DNA of 64,000 nt from Acinetobacter bohemicus ANC 3994 (GCF_000367925.1 NZ_KB849164.1:784349-848348), one strand, 5' to 3'; shown: positions 26,333 through 36,021, counted from the stretch's first letter. Notes: generated by a model from the letters alone, not told the origin. Made by a program: numbers and translations.

Positions 26333-26764
26333 ATGAATTCTATTCAAATTAAAAAAGAATTTAATGCACCTGTCGATCAAGTTTTTAATTTGCTATCAAA
26401 ACATGCGACTTATAATATTGCCTTTGCTCCAATTCAAGTGGTGCGCGTGAAAGATTCTGCCGACCCAGAGCGTCCTGATGGCGTAGGTTCGGTACGTCGT
26501 ATGGGGTTTGGTCCGATCAAACCTTTACAAGAGCAAATTACTTTACTTGAGCCGAATCAGCGTATTGAATATCAAATTATTAAAAATCCTTTGGTTAAGC
26601 ATCATTTGGGGATTATTGAGTTTCAAGCGCTTGATGCAGATAAAACTTTGGTGACTTACACCATTGAGTTGCAAGCACGTGCACCTTTTGTGAGTAAATT
26701 AATCCTTGCGCAGCTTAAATCTGCGATTAAACTAGGTTTTTCGAAATTAGCTAAAACTGTATAG
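26333..26764 (+). CDS. SRPBCC-family protein (polyketide cyclase/dehydrase-like)
   Basis: This 143-residue protein has the START/Bet v1-like (SRPBCC) pattern: an N-terminal strand-helix (IQIKKEFNAPVDQVFNLLSKHATY), mid strands with GVGSVRRM and IEYQIIKNPLVKHHLGII, and a long C-terminal helix. Such proteins bind hydrophobic ligands, but the ligand here is not identifiable. It lies between tadA and cmk on the same strand. Confidence 0.7.
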   Translation: MNSIQIKKEFNAPVDQVFNLLSKHATYNIAFAPIQVVRVKDSADPERPDGVGSVRRMGFGPIKPLQEQITLLEPNQRIEYQIIKNPLVKHHLGIIEFQALDADKTLVTYTIELQARAPFVSKLILAQLKSAIKLGFSKLAKTV

Positions 26765-26781
26765 CGTAAAGTGGAAAATTA

Positions 26782-27471
26782 ATGACAGTTCAAATTATTA
26801 CTATCGATGGCCCGAGTGGTTCTGGAAAAGGCACACTTGCGGCTAAACTCGCAGCGCACTATCAATTTCATTTGTTGGATTCTGGTGCTTTATATCGTCT
26901 GTTGGGGCTGTCATTACATCAACACAATTTATTGGATTCTTTGGATTCAGCACTTGAGCAATGCATTAAAATTGCAACAAATTTAGACATAAAATTTGTT
27001 ACAACTGAAACTAGTCATCCCCAAGCCCAACTTGATGGTGAAGATGTCACTCAAATCATTCGTACTGAACGAGTGGGTGAATTTGCATCAAAAGTTGCCG
27101 CAATTCCTGAACTTAGAGCAGCGCTTTTAGAGCGTCAGCATGCTTTTGCACAAGAACCGGGATTGGTTGCAGATGGGCGCGACATGGCAACGGCTATTTT
27201 TCCAGAGGCTCAAGCCAAGATTTACCTCACTGCATCGGCTGAATCTCGAGCGGCGCGACGTGTAAAGCAGTTGCAGGGTATGGGGCTAGATGTTAAAATA
27301 AACGACATTTTAGCTAATATCGAAGCTCGAGACAAAAGAGATATGGAGCGCACAGTCGCACCACTCAAGCCAGCAACAGATGCTTATATCATTGATAGTT
27401 CAGAATTGGGCATCGATGAAGTATTTCAGTTGATGACCAGTTTTGTCGATAAGCAGTTATTAGCCAATTAA
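26782..27471 (+). CDS. cmk: Cytidylate kinase
   Basis: Cmk phosphorylates CMP and dCMP. The 229-residue protein has the P-loop ITIDGPSGSGKGTLAAKLA at the start and LLDSGALYRLLGL next. The VADGRDMATAIFPEA and DKRDMERTVAPLKPA motifs are family markers. It lies upstream of rpsA, a widely conserved gene order. Confidence 0.96.
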   Translation: MTVQIITIDGPSGSGKGTLAAKLAAHYQFHLLDSGALYRLLGLSLHQHNLLDSLDSALEQCIKIATNLDIKFVTTETSHPQAQLDGEDVTQIIRTERVGEFASKVAAIPELRAALLERQHAFAQEPGLVADGRDMATAIFPEAQAKIYLTASAESRAARRVKQLQGMGLDVKINDILANIEARDKRDMERTVAPLKPATDAYIIDSSELGIDEVFQLMTSFVDKQLLAN

Positions 27472-27578
27472 AGAATTTTCAGCCAAAGCATAGCTAGATC
27501 AGTTTATTACGGACTATGTGGAAGCTTTATTAAACCGGCCTTGTCTGATCCAAGACCGCTGACTTTATCAGGTATATC

Positions 27579-29255
27579 ATGACCGAATCTTTTGCAGCCC
27601 TCTTTGAAGAAAGCGAATTAAACCTCAACGTTGAAAAGGGTGCAGTCATCCAAGGCGTTGTAGTAAGCATCGACTCTGATTGGGTAACAGTTGACACTGG
27701 CCTTAAATCAGAAGGTATTGTTGACCGCGCTGAATTCTTAAACGACCAACGTGAACTTGAAGTTCAAGTTGGTGATACTGTTGACGTTGTTGTTGAAGCT
27801 CTTGACAACGGTATGGGTCAAACAGTTTTATCACGTGAAAAAGCAAAACGTGCTGAAACTTGGACTAAACTTGAAAAAATCTTTGAAGACGGCGAAATCG
27901 TTACTGGTGTTATCTCTGGTAAGGTTAAAGGCGGTTTCACTGTTGACATCGGTCCAGTACGTGCGTTCTTACCAGGTTCTTTGGTAGACACTCGTCCTAT
28001 CCGTGACACGACTCACCTTGAAGGTAAAGAGTTAGAATTCAAAGTAATCAAACTTGATGCTAAACGTAACAACGTTGTTGTATCTCGTCGTGCTGTTATG
28101 GAAGCTGAATCTTCAGCTGACCGTGAAGCTCTTCTTGCTCAGCTTGAAGAAGGTCAAACAGTTACAGGTACGATCAAGAACCTTACTGATTACGGCGCAT
28201 TCGTTGACCTTGGTGGTATCGATGGTCTTCTTCACATCACTGACATGGCTTGGAAACGTATCAAGCATCCTTCAGAAGTTGTTGAAGTTGGTCAAGAAGT
28301 TACTGTTAAAGTACTTAAATTTGACCGCGAACGTAACCGCGTATCTTTAGGCCTTAAACAATTAGGCGAAGATCCATGGTTAGCGATCATGAACCGTTAC
28401 CCTAAAGGTTCAATCGTTAAAGCGCGCGTAACTAACCTTACTGATTATGGTTGTTTCGCTGAAATCGCTGAAGGCGTTGAAGGTTTAGTACACGTTTCAG
28501 AAATGGATCACACTAACAAAAACATCCACCCATCTAAAGTTGTTCAGATTGGTGATGAAGTTGATGTTATGGTTCTTGAAGTTGATGAAGAACGTCGTCG
28601 TATTTCTCTTGGTATCAAACAAACTCGTGCTAACCCATGGGAAGAGTTTGCTAAAGACCATGACAAAGGCGAAAAAGTTTCAGGTACGATCAAATCAATC
28701 ACTGATTTCGGTATCTTCATCGGTTTACCAGGTGGTATCGATGGTCTAGTTCACTTGTCTGATATTTCTTGGAACGAACAAGGCGAAGAAGCTATTCGTC
28801 GTTACAAGAAAGGTGACACTGTTGAAGCGGTTATCTTGTCTGTAGACGCTGAAGGCAACCGTATCAGCCTTGGCATCAAACAAATGAACAACGATCCGTT
28901 CAATGATTTCTTGGCAACTAACGAACGCGGTGCGCTTGTTAAAGGTACTGTAACTGCTGTTGACGCTAAAGGCGCAACTGTTAAGTTAGCTGACGAAGTT
29001 GAAGCTTCTCTTAAAGCTTCTGAAATCAACCGTGATCGCGTTGAAGATGCAACTAAGTTCTTGGAAGTTGGTCAAGAAGTTGAAGCTAAAATCATCAATG
29101 TAGACCGTAAATCTCGCTCTATCAACTTGTCTATCAAAGCGAAAGACGAAGCTGAAGAGAAAGAAGCTGTTGCAAACTTAAAAACTGCAACAACTGGTCA
29201 AGACAATGGTCCTAAGACTATTGGTGATTTGATCAAAGCTCAAATGAACCACTAA
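27579..29255 (+). CDS. rpsA: 30S ribosomal protein S1
   Basis: S1 binds mRNA on the 30S subunit and aids initiation on structured or weakly SD-led messages. The 558-residue protein has six S1 (OB-fold) repeats at roughly residues 20-87, 105-171, 190-260, 277-347, 364-434 and 451-518. The middle repeats each show a GAFVDLGGIDGLLH or GCFAEIAEGVEGLVH type core. Codon use is sharply biased (CGT, GGT, GTT, AAC), unlike its neighbours, as expected for a highly expressed protein. A strong hairpin terminator follows. Confidence 0.97.
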   Translation: MTESFAALFEESELNLNVEKGAVIQGVVVSIDSDWVTVDTGLKSEGIVDRAEFLNDQRELEVQVGDTVDVVVEALDNGMGQTVLSREKAKRAETWTKLEKIFEDGEIVTGVISGKVKGGFTVDIGPVRAFLPGSLVDTRPIRDTTHLEGKELEFKVIKLDAKRNNVVVSRRAVMEAESSADREALLAQLEEGQTVTGTIKNLTDYGAFVDLGGIDGLLHITDMAWKRIKHPSEVVEVGQEVTVKVLKFDRERNRVSLGLKQLGEDPWLAIMNRYPKGSIVKARVTNLTDYGCFAEIAEGVEGLVHVSEMDHTNKNIHPSKVVQIGDEVDVMVLEVDEERRRISLGIKQTRANPWEEFAKDHDKGEKVSGTIKSITDFGIFIGLPGGIDGLVHLSDISWNEQGEEAIRRYKKGDTVEAVILSVDAEGNRISLGIKQMNNDPFNDFLATNERGALVKGTVTAVDAKGATVKLADEVEASLKASEINRDRVEDATKFLEVGQEVEAKIINVDRKSRSINLSIKAKDEAEEKEAVANLKTATTGQDNGPKTIGDLIKAQMNH

Positions 29256-29317
29256 TAAGTAGATGTTGAAATGTATTGTTAATGTAAATTAACCAATACT
29301 TTTTACACAAATACTGT

Positions 29318-29356
29318 AAACGGTAGCGTAGTATTAACTTATTACGCTACCGTTTT
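29318..29356 (+). terminator. Rho-independent terminator after rpsA
   Basis: Arms aaacggtagcgta and tacgctaccgtttt form a 12-13 bp stem with a loop of about 12 nt, ending in a short T-run. It lies about 60 nt after the rpsA stop and separates it from ihfB. Confidence 0.8.
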
Positions 29357-29418
29357 GTATTTAAACAGGTTATTATCGGATTATCTACAAAGTAGCTTGA
29401 TAATTAAAGAGGTCAAAA

Positions 29419-29721
29419 ATGACTACGGAAGCACTTAATAAGTCTGACTTAATAGAGCGAATTTCCCTTAAAAACCCGCACTTAGCAGAGCCTTTAGTCG
29501 AAGAAGCTGTTAAAATTATGATTGATCAAATGATAGCTGCATTATCATCTGATAATCGTATTGAAATTCGTGGTTTTGGTAGTTTCGCTTTGCATCATCG
29601 TGATCCACGTGTGGGGCGTAATCCTAAAACAGGTAAGTCTGTTGAAGTGGCTGCAAAAGCAGTTCCACATTTCAAACCTGGTAAAGCGTTACGCGATGCA
29701 GTAAACGAATCTGCAGAGTAA
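29419..29721 (+). CDS. ihfB: Integration host factor subunit beta
   Basis: This DNA-bending protein forms the IHF heterodimer with IhfA. At 100 aa it has the family length, with the DNA-binding arm region IEIRGFGSFALHHRDPRVGRN (conserved GFGSF and RxGRNP). The KPGKALRDAVN end is also typical. It follows rpsA as in other gammaproteobacteria. An AAAGAGG ribosome binding site is present. Confidence 0.96.
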   Translation: MTTEALNKSDLIERISLKNPHLAEPLVEEAVKIMIDQMIAALSSDNRIEIRGFGSFALHHRDPRVGRNPKTGKSVEVAAKAVPHFKPGKALRDAVNESAE

Positions 29722-29745
29722 TAAAAAATTCCAGAAGGGGTATTT

Positions 29746-30111
29746 ATGCGTTACGTATTAGTCGCTTTGTTAATTGTACTATTTGGCTATTCATTGGCTT
29801 TGGTCTTGCAAAATGGTACTGAGTTAACGGTAGACCTATTATTTACCCAAGTTCCTGCTATGCGTTTAGGTTTATTGTTGTTATTAACATTAGCTCTAGG
29901 TGTGGTGTTGGGTTTGTTATTAGGTGTGCAGGTTTTCCGAGTATTTCAGAATAGTTGGGAAATTAAGCGACTTCGTAAGGATATTGAATACCTCCGAAAA
30001 GAGCAAATTCAAGCTGCTCAGTTGGCTGCTGCAGAAGCTGCTGCACATACTCGACATGAAAAAACAGTGTTAGATCTCAATCCTAACGATAGTTCATCTC
30101 ATCCATTGTAA
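29746..30111 (+). CDS. LapA-family inner-membrane protein
   Basis: LapA (YciS) proteins work with LapB in controlling LpxC turnover and LPS assembly in E. coli. This 121-residue protein has two hydrophobic segments (about residues 1-20 and 40-63) followed by a coiled-coil-like, Ala/Glu-rich tail (RLRKDIEYLRKEQIQAAQL...). The gene order rpsA-ihfB-lapA-(lapB)-pyrF is conserved elsewhere, but lapB is missing between lapA and pyrF here. Confidence 0.8.
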   Translation: MRYVLVALLIVLFGYSLALVLQNGTELTVDLLFTQVPAMRLGLLLLLTLALGVVLGLLLGVQVFRVFQNSWEIKRLRKDIEYLRKEQIQAAQLAAAEAAAHTRHEKTVLDLNPNDSSSHPL

Positions 30112-30188
30112 GTCGAATCATTTAGCTTCTGGTCGGTGTCTCTATACTGGCGTTGAACTAAAGTGTGTATGTGTAAATAAAAACTTAT

Positions 30189-30222
30189 AACACTCCAAAG
30201 TATTTTTTGGGGTGTTTTTTTA
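30189..30222 (+). terminator. Rho-independent terminator after the LapA gene
   Basis: A stem aacactcc / ggggtgtt with one G-T pair and a loop of about 14 nt is followed by a run of T. It lies about 80 nt after the stop. Confidence 0.75.
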
Positions 30223-30373
30223 TGGCTGTAACTTATAATGCTTGTATAAAATTTATTAAAAAGTAAGGCACTTATTTTACCAATTTTGCTGAATGCCATT
30301 TTTTCAACTATCAGCGTGCAGGGATATTCTTTATAATGAGCTTTCTTTTTTGTCTGAATGAAGGGTAAGTCTC

Positions 30374-31054
30374 TTGAGTATCATTGTTGCATTAGATGCT
30401 AAAAGCCAATATGACGCACTTACAATTGCAGAGCAGTTAGATCCTGCATTATGTCGAGTAAAAGTTGGTAAAGAGTTATTTACCCATGAAGGCCCAAGTG
30501 TGGTTAAGGCATTACACGACAAAGGCTTTGAAGTTTTCCTTGATTTAAAATTCCACGATATTCCAAATACGACAGCACAAGCAGTTTGTGCAGCAGCAGA
30601 TTTAGGCGTATGGATGGTAAACGTTCATGCATCTGGTGGTCGTAAGATGATGGAAACGTGTGTCCAGCGCTTAAAAGCAGGCAATTACAGCACGCAACTG
30701 ATTGCGGTGACTGTGTTGACGTCAATGGGGCGTGAAGACCTCAAAGACTTAGGATTGGACATCGAACCATTTGAACAAGTGAAGCGTCTTGCTAAATTAA
30801 CTCAAGAGAGTGGTTTGGATGGCGTGGTGTGTTCTGCTCAAGAAGCAAAAATGCTGCGTGAAACATTAGGACAAGATTTTGCTTTGGTGACACCGGGTAT
30901 TCGTCCTGTAGGTTCTAATGCAGATGATCAAAAGCGTATTGTGACACCGAAGCAAGCGATGATAGATGGTTCAACGCATTTGGTGATTGGTCGTCCAATT
31001 ACGCAATCGGAAAACCCGAATCAAACTTTGCGTGATATTTTGGCGACATTGTAA
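30374..31054 (+). CDS. pyrF: Orotidine 5'-phosphate decarboxylase
   Basis: PyrF decarboxylates OMP to UMP, the last de novo step. The 226-residue protein has the catalytic DLKFHDIPNT (D57, K59 and D62 of the DxKxxD motif), VHASGG, and the phosphate-binding TPGIRP and IGRPITQ segments. It begins with TTG at 30374 behind AAGGG; no ATG lies near the conserved start (SIIVALD), so the TTG start is well supported. It is convergent with the LysO-like gene. Confidence 0.95.
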   Translation: MSIIVALDAKSQYDALTIAEQLDPALCRVKVGKELFTHEGPSVVKALHDKGFEVFLDLKFHDIPNTTAQAVCAAADLGVWMVNVHASGGRKMMETCVQRLKAGNYSTQLIAVTVLTSMGREDLKDLGLDIEPFEQVKRLAKLTQESGLDGVVCSAQEAKMLRETLGQDFALVTPGIRPVGSNADDQKRIVTPKQAMIDGSTHLVIGRPITQSENPNQTLRDILATL

Positions 31055-31150
31055 TCTCCTGAAAAATCTCTCCTTTGCGAAACAATGTTTCTCACCCTTT
31101 GCAAAGGGGGCTGACTTCCCTTTATAAAGGGAAGTCAGCAGGGATTTATA
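31055..31150. repeat. Twin-hairpin intergenic repeat, copy A
   Basis: The gap between pyrF and the LysO-like gene is almost entirely two hairpins. The first has cctttgc (31072) pairing with gcaaagg (31101), with a nested gaaac/gtttc. The second is a perfect 12-bp stem, ctgacttccctt / aagggaagtcag, around tata (31111-31138). The layout (tctcct ... two purine/pyrimidine hairpins ... cagggatt) matches the repeat at 63.87 kb in the same orientation. It probably also acts as a two-way terminator for the convergent genes. Confidence 0.7.
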
Positions 31151-32054
31151 CAGCAGCCAATACACTTACCACAATTGGCGCAAGTACAGATAAAACAAAG
31201 CCGCTGACCATCGCATGTGGAATAAATTCATTGCCACAGGCTTGTTTAACCATGGGTAGGGTGACATCCATTGCAGTTGCCGCGGCAGATGAAATGGCAG
31301 AGCGCGGATAGCGCCAACCAATGCTATACATTAAAAGAATTGCAATAATTTCTCTAAATAAGTCATTCATTAGGGCGATGCTACCCAGTTCTGCATTTTT
31401 CAACTCAGTCACGACAATGCCTGTCATGGAATAGAAACCATAACCTTGCGATAGCATAATTAAATCTTTGAGGCTAATATCTTTGATGATTGTTGCTGCA
31501 AACAATGCGCCAGCAAGTGATCCGAGAATACAGCCTATAGGAACGAGCATGATTTTCCAGTTAAGCCATGAGCGGTCGAGTGGTGAATAAGCTAAATCCA
31601 AACCAATTAAAAACATGAAAATAAGCAGTAAATTCCATGTGCTGACATGCAATGTATAGTCAAAATGATTAAACAGTTCGGCAAGCCCATAGCCTAATGC
31701 GAGTGCAATAAAAGCATAGCTAATATTGATCAGTGATTTAACCAGTAGTTCTGCGGAAACTTTGCCTTGCATCGGTTGGTAGCCAATACTTTTAAACAAA
31801 AGATAGCAACAGAGAAAGGCACCGACGGATGTTGTCATCGAGAGTGTAAGTGCATTGGATAAAATTTGTAGTGGGCTGCTCATGTTATGCAATGTTTGAG
31901 AGAATTCAATTGCAATCGTAATCAGCAAAATATAAGTAAAATAGGGCAGAATTTTAAAGGCTAAGCTTTCTAGCCAATGAGGAAGTTTACGCGCAAGAAT
32001 GAATCCAAAGCATAAACAGATAAGAAGTTGAATAATCAACCAAAGCGATTGCAT
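31146..32054 (-). CDS. LysO-family (DUF340) membrane exporter-like protein
   Basis: The 302-residue protein has about eight hydrophobic segments and matches the LysO/DUF340 pattern, including GYGFYSMTGIVVTE and PRSAISSAAATAMDVTLP. LysO of E. coli exports lysine. The substrate here is not proven by sequence. The frame can begin at a GTG at 32081, but that start has no proper ribosome binding site; I chose the ATG at 32054 just before the first membrane segment. It lies downstream of the flavin monooxygenase gene on the same strand. Confidence 0.8.
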   Translation of the reverse strand: MQSLWLIIQLLICLCFGFILARKLPHWLESLAFKILPYFTYILLITIAIEFSQTLHNMSSPLQILSNALTLSMTTSVGAFLCCYLLFKSIGYQPMQGKVSAELLVKSLINISYAFIALALGYGLAELFNHFDYTLHVSTWNLLLIFMFLIGLDLAYSPLDRSWLNWKIMLVPIGCILGSLAGALFAATIIKDISLKDLIMLSQGYGFYSMTGIVVTELKNAELGSIALMNDLFREIIAILLMYSIGWRYPRSAISSAAATAMDVTLPMVKQACGNEFIPHAMVSGFVLSVLAPIVVSVLAAV

Positions 32055-32105
32055 ACAAAACGTCAGCAGGTGAAAAGACACCTGCTTATTATGACCATTA
32101 AGTGA

Positions 32106-33617
32106 TTAAGCTGCACGATTTCCAGAGGTTTTATTTAACAAACGGTAATCTGCGGGATTCAGTATTTTGGTTTTTAACCAATATTTCCATGTGTATGTTG
32201 GCCACAGTGCAAAGTTTTTTCCGCCATCTTGTTGATACCAACTGACACAGCCAGATTGCCAAACAGTTCCATCGAGTAGTGTTTGTACATCTTGATTAAA
32301 TTGCGCTTGTACTTGGTCTTTCACCACAATTGCATGGCTATGGCTTTGTTTGACCAGTTGAATCATCTGTAAAATATAGTTGACCTGAGATTCAATCATA
32401 AAGATGACAGAATTGTGCGCCAGAACGGTATTCGGGCCTAATAACTGGAAAAAATTTGGGAAACCTTTGGTGCAAATGCCATAAAAGCTTTCTGCACCAT
32501 CGTGCCAAGCATCACGTAAATCTAGCCCATTTTCGCCAAGACATTGAAATGATTTCAAGTAAATGCGCGGATCGGTAATAAAGCCCGTCCCATAAATTAA
32601 GCAATCAATTTTACGTTCTTTACCATCTTTGGTAATGATACTGTTGCTGGTTAATTCTTGAATAGCATCGCTAATCAGTTCAACATTACTCCGATTAAAG
32701 GTCGGAAAATACTTATTAGAAATCAGAATGCGTTTGCATCCCATGATGTAATTCGGGGTCAGTTTATTGGCGATATTTTTATCTTTGACTTGGTACTTAA
32801 TATAAGCTTCAGCTAATTTTTGCGCATATTTCATCACGGTTGGCTTAACAATCGGCACAACGCGAGATTCATTTGACCAATATAAACGTGCACGGTGAAT
32901 TTTTCGCAACCAATCATATTTGGCAAAGAGTTTCTTTTCTATATTTTTATAAGTACGTTCATCGCGTGGAATTACCCACGCTGGGGTGCGTTGCATCACA
33001 TACAGTTGTTTAACCTGCTCTGCAATTTCTGGAATGTATTGAATGGCACTGCCGCCAGTACCAATCGATGCAACAGATTTGTTATTGAGGTCATATTGAT
33101 GATCCCATTGTGATGAATGGAAAACTTTACCCTGAAATTTTTCAATACCTTTGATGTGTGGAATTTGCGGCACATGCAATGGACCAGATGCAAAAATAAC
33201 AAATTGTGCGATGAGGGTTGAGTCATTATTTAAAGTGAGTGTCCAATCACAACCTTGTTCATTATATTTGGCAGCGATAACTTCACTGTTCAATTGGCAA
33301 TATTTTTTTAAATCATAAGTACTGATTAAGCTTTGGATATATGCAAGAATTTCAGCTGCTTCGGCATAGCGCTTTGACCAATCACTTTTAGGTGCAAAAG
33401 AAAGTGAATACATATGGGATTGCACATCACATGCAGCACCCGGGTATTGGTTTTCACGCCATGTACCACCGATATCACTGGCTTTTTCTAAAATGACAAA
33501 ATCTTGAATGTTATTTTGCAATAAACGAATTGCCATGGCTAAGCCACCAAAACCTGCACCAATAATTGCAATTTGAGTTTGCTGTGTTGTTTGCTTTATT
33601 TGAGTTGTATTGCGCAT
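32106..33617 (-). CDS. Flavin-containing monooxygenase, Baeyer-Villiger type
   Basis: Class B flavoprotein monooxygenases use FAD and NADPH to insert oxygen into ketones or oxidise soft nucleophiles. The 503-residue protein has the FAD-binding motif IIGAGFGGLAMAIRL and GGTWRENQYPGAACD. The Baeyer-Villiger fingerprint FQGKVFHSSQWD (FxGxxxHxxxW) and a second Rossmann motif SIGTGGSAIQYIPE are also present. The frame is open to 33728, but the ATG at 33617 places the FAD motif at a normal distance and has AAGG upstream. It is divergent from an AraC-family regulator, which may control it. The natural substrate is unknown. Confidence 0.87.
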   Translation of the reverse strand: MRNTTQIKQTTQQTQIAIIGAGFGGLAMAIRLLQNNIQDFVILEKASDIGGTWRENQYPGAACDVQSHMYSLSFAPKSDWSKRYAEAAEILAYIQSLISTYDLKKYCQLNSEVIAAKYNEQGCDWTLTLNNDSTLIAQFVIFASGPLHVPQIPHIKGIEKFQGKVFHSSQWDHQYDLNNKSVASIGTGGSAIQYIPEIAEQVKQLYVMQRTPAWVIPRDERTYKNIEKKLFAKYDWLRKIHRARLYWSNESRVVPIVKPTVMKYAQKLAEAYIKYQVKDKNIANKLTPNYIMGCKRILISNKYFPTFNRSNVELISDAIQELTSNSIITKDGKERKIDCLIYGTGFITDPRIYLKSFQCLGENGLDLRDAWHDGAESFYGICTKGFPNFFQLLGPNTVLAHNSVIFMIESQVNYILQMIQLVKQSHSHAIVVKDQVQAQFNQDVQTLLDGTVWQSGCVSWYQQDGGKNFALWPTYTWKYWLKTKILNPADYRLLNKTSGNRAA

Positions 33618-33775
33618 TATTTTATTTGCCTTGTACAGTTTTATTTTTTTATAGCTTAAATGAATAACAGAACAAGTAACATGATAAGCATGACAAAAAA
33701 ATTGATAGATTCGGCAATTTGCAAGCACGAAATTTTATAGTAAAAAATGTCATATTACTTTAATCAGAAAATGCT

Positions 33776-34783
33776 ATGAAACGGTCAGTTCTCGGCTTGA
33801 TGTATTTAATTCAAGGCATGCGTAAAGCTGGAGTCGAGGTGGATCAAAAACTTCAAAGTATTGGTCTACGTGCTGATGCCTTAGATCCAAGTTCAATTAT
33901 TCATCCTTGTTTGGAGTGGAATGTATTAAGTGTGATAGGGCAAGATGTCGCGCCTGAAACGGGTTTATTTATTGGGCAACATTATGCACTTGCAGGCTAT
34001 GGTCCTTTGCTCATGTTATTGGTGACCAGTAAAGATATACGGACAGCTTTAGAGCTGGGAGTTCAGTATCAAGCACTTACCCATTTAACAGGGAAATTAA
34101 GTTTGAAATATGCAGCGCACAAAGTTGCACTGTGTTATGAACCACAAGATTTAAACAGTGATTTGGGGTTGCTGCGCGCGCAATGTGAAATTTCAGGAAC
34201 TTATAAATTTATTCAAGATCTTTATAAAATGATGGGGTTGGACATTCCTCAAATCCATATTGAATTGCCATTTGTACAATCAGAAAATCGGCAGTTCTTA
34301 GACATTTATCATGATTACTATGGTTCAGAGTTGCAGTTTGGATCGGAGAGTGCAGAATTTTGGTTTGATGCTGCGGTACTGAATGTACACATTCCATCGG
34401 CAGATAAAATGACTTTTATGATTTATGAAAGAAAATGCGTTGCCGAATTGGAGCGCCTAAGCATGAATGAACATGTTCCTTCATTGGTGCAACGGGTACA
34501 AGATTATTTGGAATTACAGCAAGGTGTAATGCCTACAATGGCAGAAACAGCACAAGCCTTACAAATTCCAGAGCGAACTTTGCGTCATCAATTGCAACAA
34601 CTGCAAAGTAGCTATAAACAAATACGTGAACAGTTAATTAAAGATAAAGCATTAAGACTTATAGAGTATAAGGAGTATTCCATTGAAATGATTGCCGAGT
34701 TGTTGGGGTATTCAGAGCCAGCGGCTTTTAATCATGCTTTTAAACGGTGGTTTGGATACAGTCCACGTCAGTACTCTAAATAG
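33776..34783 (+). CDS. AraC-family transcriptional regulator
   Basis: The 335-residue protein has an N-terminal arabinose-binding-like effector domain (about residues 20-200). Its C-terminal AraC-type double helix-turn-helix has MAETAQALQIPERTLRHQL and the signature IEMIAELLGYSEPAAFNHAFKRWFGYSPRQY. It is divergent from the Baeyer-Villiger-type monooxygenase with a 158-nt shared promoter region, the usual layout of an activator and its target. The effector is unknown. Confidence 0.88.
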   Translation: MKRSVLGLMYLIQGMRKAGVEVDQKLQSIGLRADALDPSSIIHPCLEWNVLSVIGQDVAPETGLFIGQHYALAGYGPLLMLLVTSKDIRTALELGVQYQALTHLTGKLSLKYAAHKVALCYEPQDLNSDLGLLRAQCEISGTYKFIQDLYKMMGLDIPQIHIELPFVQSENRQFLDIYHDYYGSELQFGSESAEFWFDAAVLNVHIPSADKMTFMIYERKCVAELERLSMNEHVPSLVQRVQDYLELQQGVMPTMAETAQALQIPERTLRHQLQQLQSSYKQIREQLIKDKALRLIEYKEYSIEMIAELLGYSEPAAFNHAFKRWFGYSPRQYSK

Positions 34784-34867
34784 CCTAAGTTCATTAATGC
34801 CAAAGTGCTATATATTCCTTCTCAATCTTCGCTATACTTTGCATAGCCTAAAATAGTATTCAATGAT

Positions 34868-36016
34868 ATGTCTGATTTAAATTCTAAGCATAGTACAGCC
34901 TTTACTCCGTTGTCACCTGCAGAACGTTATGCGCAAGCGATATCTTCTGGTCAGTTCATGCCAGATGATGCACAGGCGCAAGCTGTTCATGAGTTAGATC
35001 GTGTTTGGCAAGAACTGATTCAACGCTTTAAGGCATCGAAAAAAGCCTTTCGTCGTTTCCGTCGTCAAACATCTCCACAAGGTGTATATATGTGGGGCGG
35101 TGTGGGGCGTGGTAAAACATGGCTCATGGATCAATTTTTTGATTCAGTTCCTTTTCGCCGCAAAATGCGCATGCATTTCCATCATTTTATGCAGCACGTT
35201 CATCGTGAATTAAATAAGTTGTCGGGACAGCGTAATCCACTTGACTTGGTGGCTGACCAAATTTATCAACAAGCAGTGGTGATTTGTTTCGATGAGTTTT
35301 TTGTTTCAAATGTCACCGATGCCATGATTTTAAGTGAATTATTCCAAAAATTATTTAATCGTGGAGTGACGCTGGTTGCGACATCGAATATTGCTCCAGA
35401 TGGTCTGTATAAAAATGGTATTCATCGGGATCGCTTTATTCCAACCATTGAAATGGTGAAAAAGAACTGTGCGATATTAAATGTCGATGCGGGTGTGGAT
35501 TATCGTTTACGTGTACTCAAACAAGCTCAATTGTTTAAAAATCCATTGACGCATGATCATAAAAATTGGATTGCACAGCGTTTTAGTGCATTGACCCAAA
35601 CGCAAATCATTTCTCAAGAGCCAATTATTATTAATAATCGTATCGTCGAAACGATTGGGCATACTGAAGATGTTTTATGGTGTGAATTTTCAGAATTATG
35701 TTTTAAACCACGTAGTCCAGCGGATTTTATTGAAATTGCCAATATTTATAATACGGTATTGGTCAGTAATGTTCCGCATTTGACAGATCACTTGTCGGAA
35801 GGAACGCGTCGTTTTATTTATTTGGTCGACGAGTTTTATGATCGTGGTGTAAAACTGTTACTGACCTCTGAAGATTCAATTATCGATATCTATCAAGGTG
35901 AAAAATTAGCCTTTGAAATTGAACGCACGCGTTCACGTTTACTTGAAATGCAATCCGATGATTACTTGAATGCAGCACATAAACAAATTCAAAAAATAGA
36001 GTCGGAAGTGAATTAA
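34868..36016 (+). CDS. zapE: Cell division protein ZapE (AFG1-like ATPase)
   Basis: ZapE is an AFG1-family P-loop ATPase associated with the Z ring under stress in E. coli. The 382-residue protein has YMWGGVGRGKTWLMDQFF (Walker A) and VICFDEFFVSNVTDAMIL (Walker B). The sensor-like TLVATSNIAPDGLYKNG and a C-terminal FYDRGVKLLLTSE complete the match. It stands alone between the AraC gene and glcB, with its own terminator. Confidence 0.92.
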   Translation: MSDLNSKHSTAFTPLSPAERYAQAISSGQFMPDDAQAQAVHELDRVWQELIQRFKASKKAFRRFRRQTSPQGVYMWGGVGRGKTWLMDQFFDSVPFRRKMRMHFHHFMQHVHRELNKLSGQRNPLDLVADQIYQQAVVICFDEFFVSNVTDAMILSELFQKLFNRGVTLVATSNIAPDGLYKNGIHRDRFIPTIEMVKKNCAILNVDAGVDYRLRVLKQAQLFKNPLTHDHKNWIAQRFSALTQTQIISQEPIIINNRIVETIGHTEDVLWCEFSELCFKPRSPADFIEIANIYNTVLVSNVPHLTDHLSEGTRRFIYLVDEFYDRGVKLLLTSEDSIIDIYQGEKLAFEIERTRSRLLEMQSDDYLNAAHKQIQKIESEVN

Positions 36017-36021
36017 ATAAC

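Noticed and set aside
27751..28749. Long Leu/Val-rich plus-strand ORFs inside rpsA
   Set aside because: Shadow frames created by the strong codon bias of rpsA; their composition is unnatural.
32055..32081. GTG start for the LysO-like gene at 32081
   Set aside because: The SD-like sequence touches the GTG with no spacer; the ATG at 32054 starts just before the first membrane helix.
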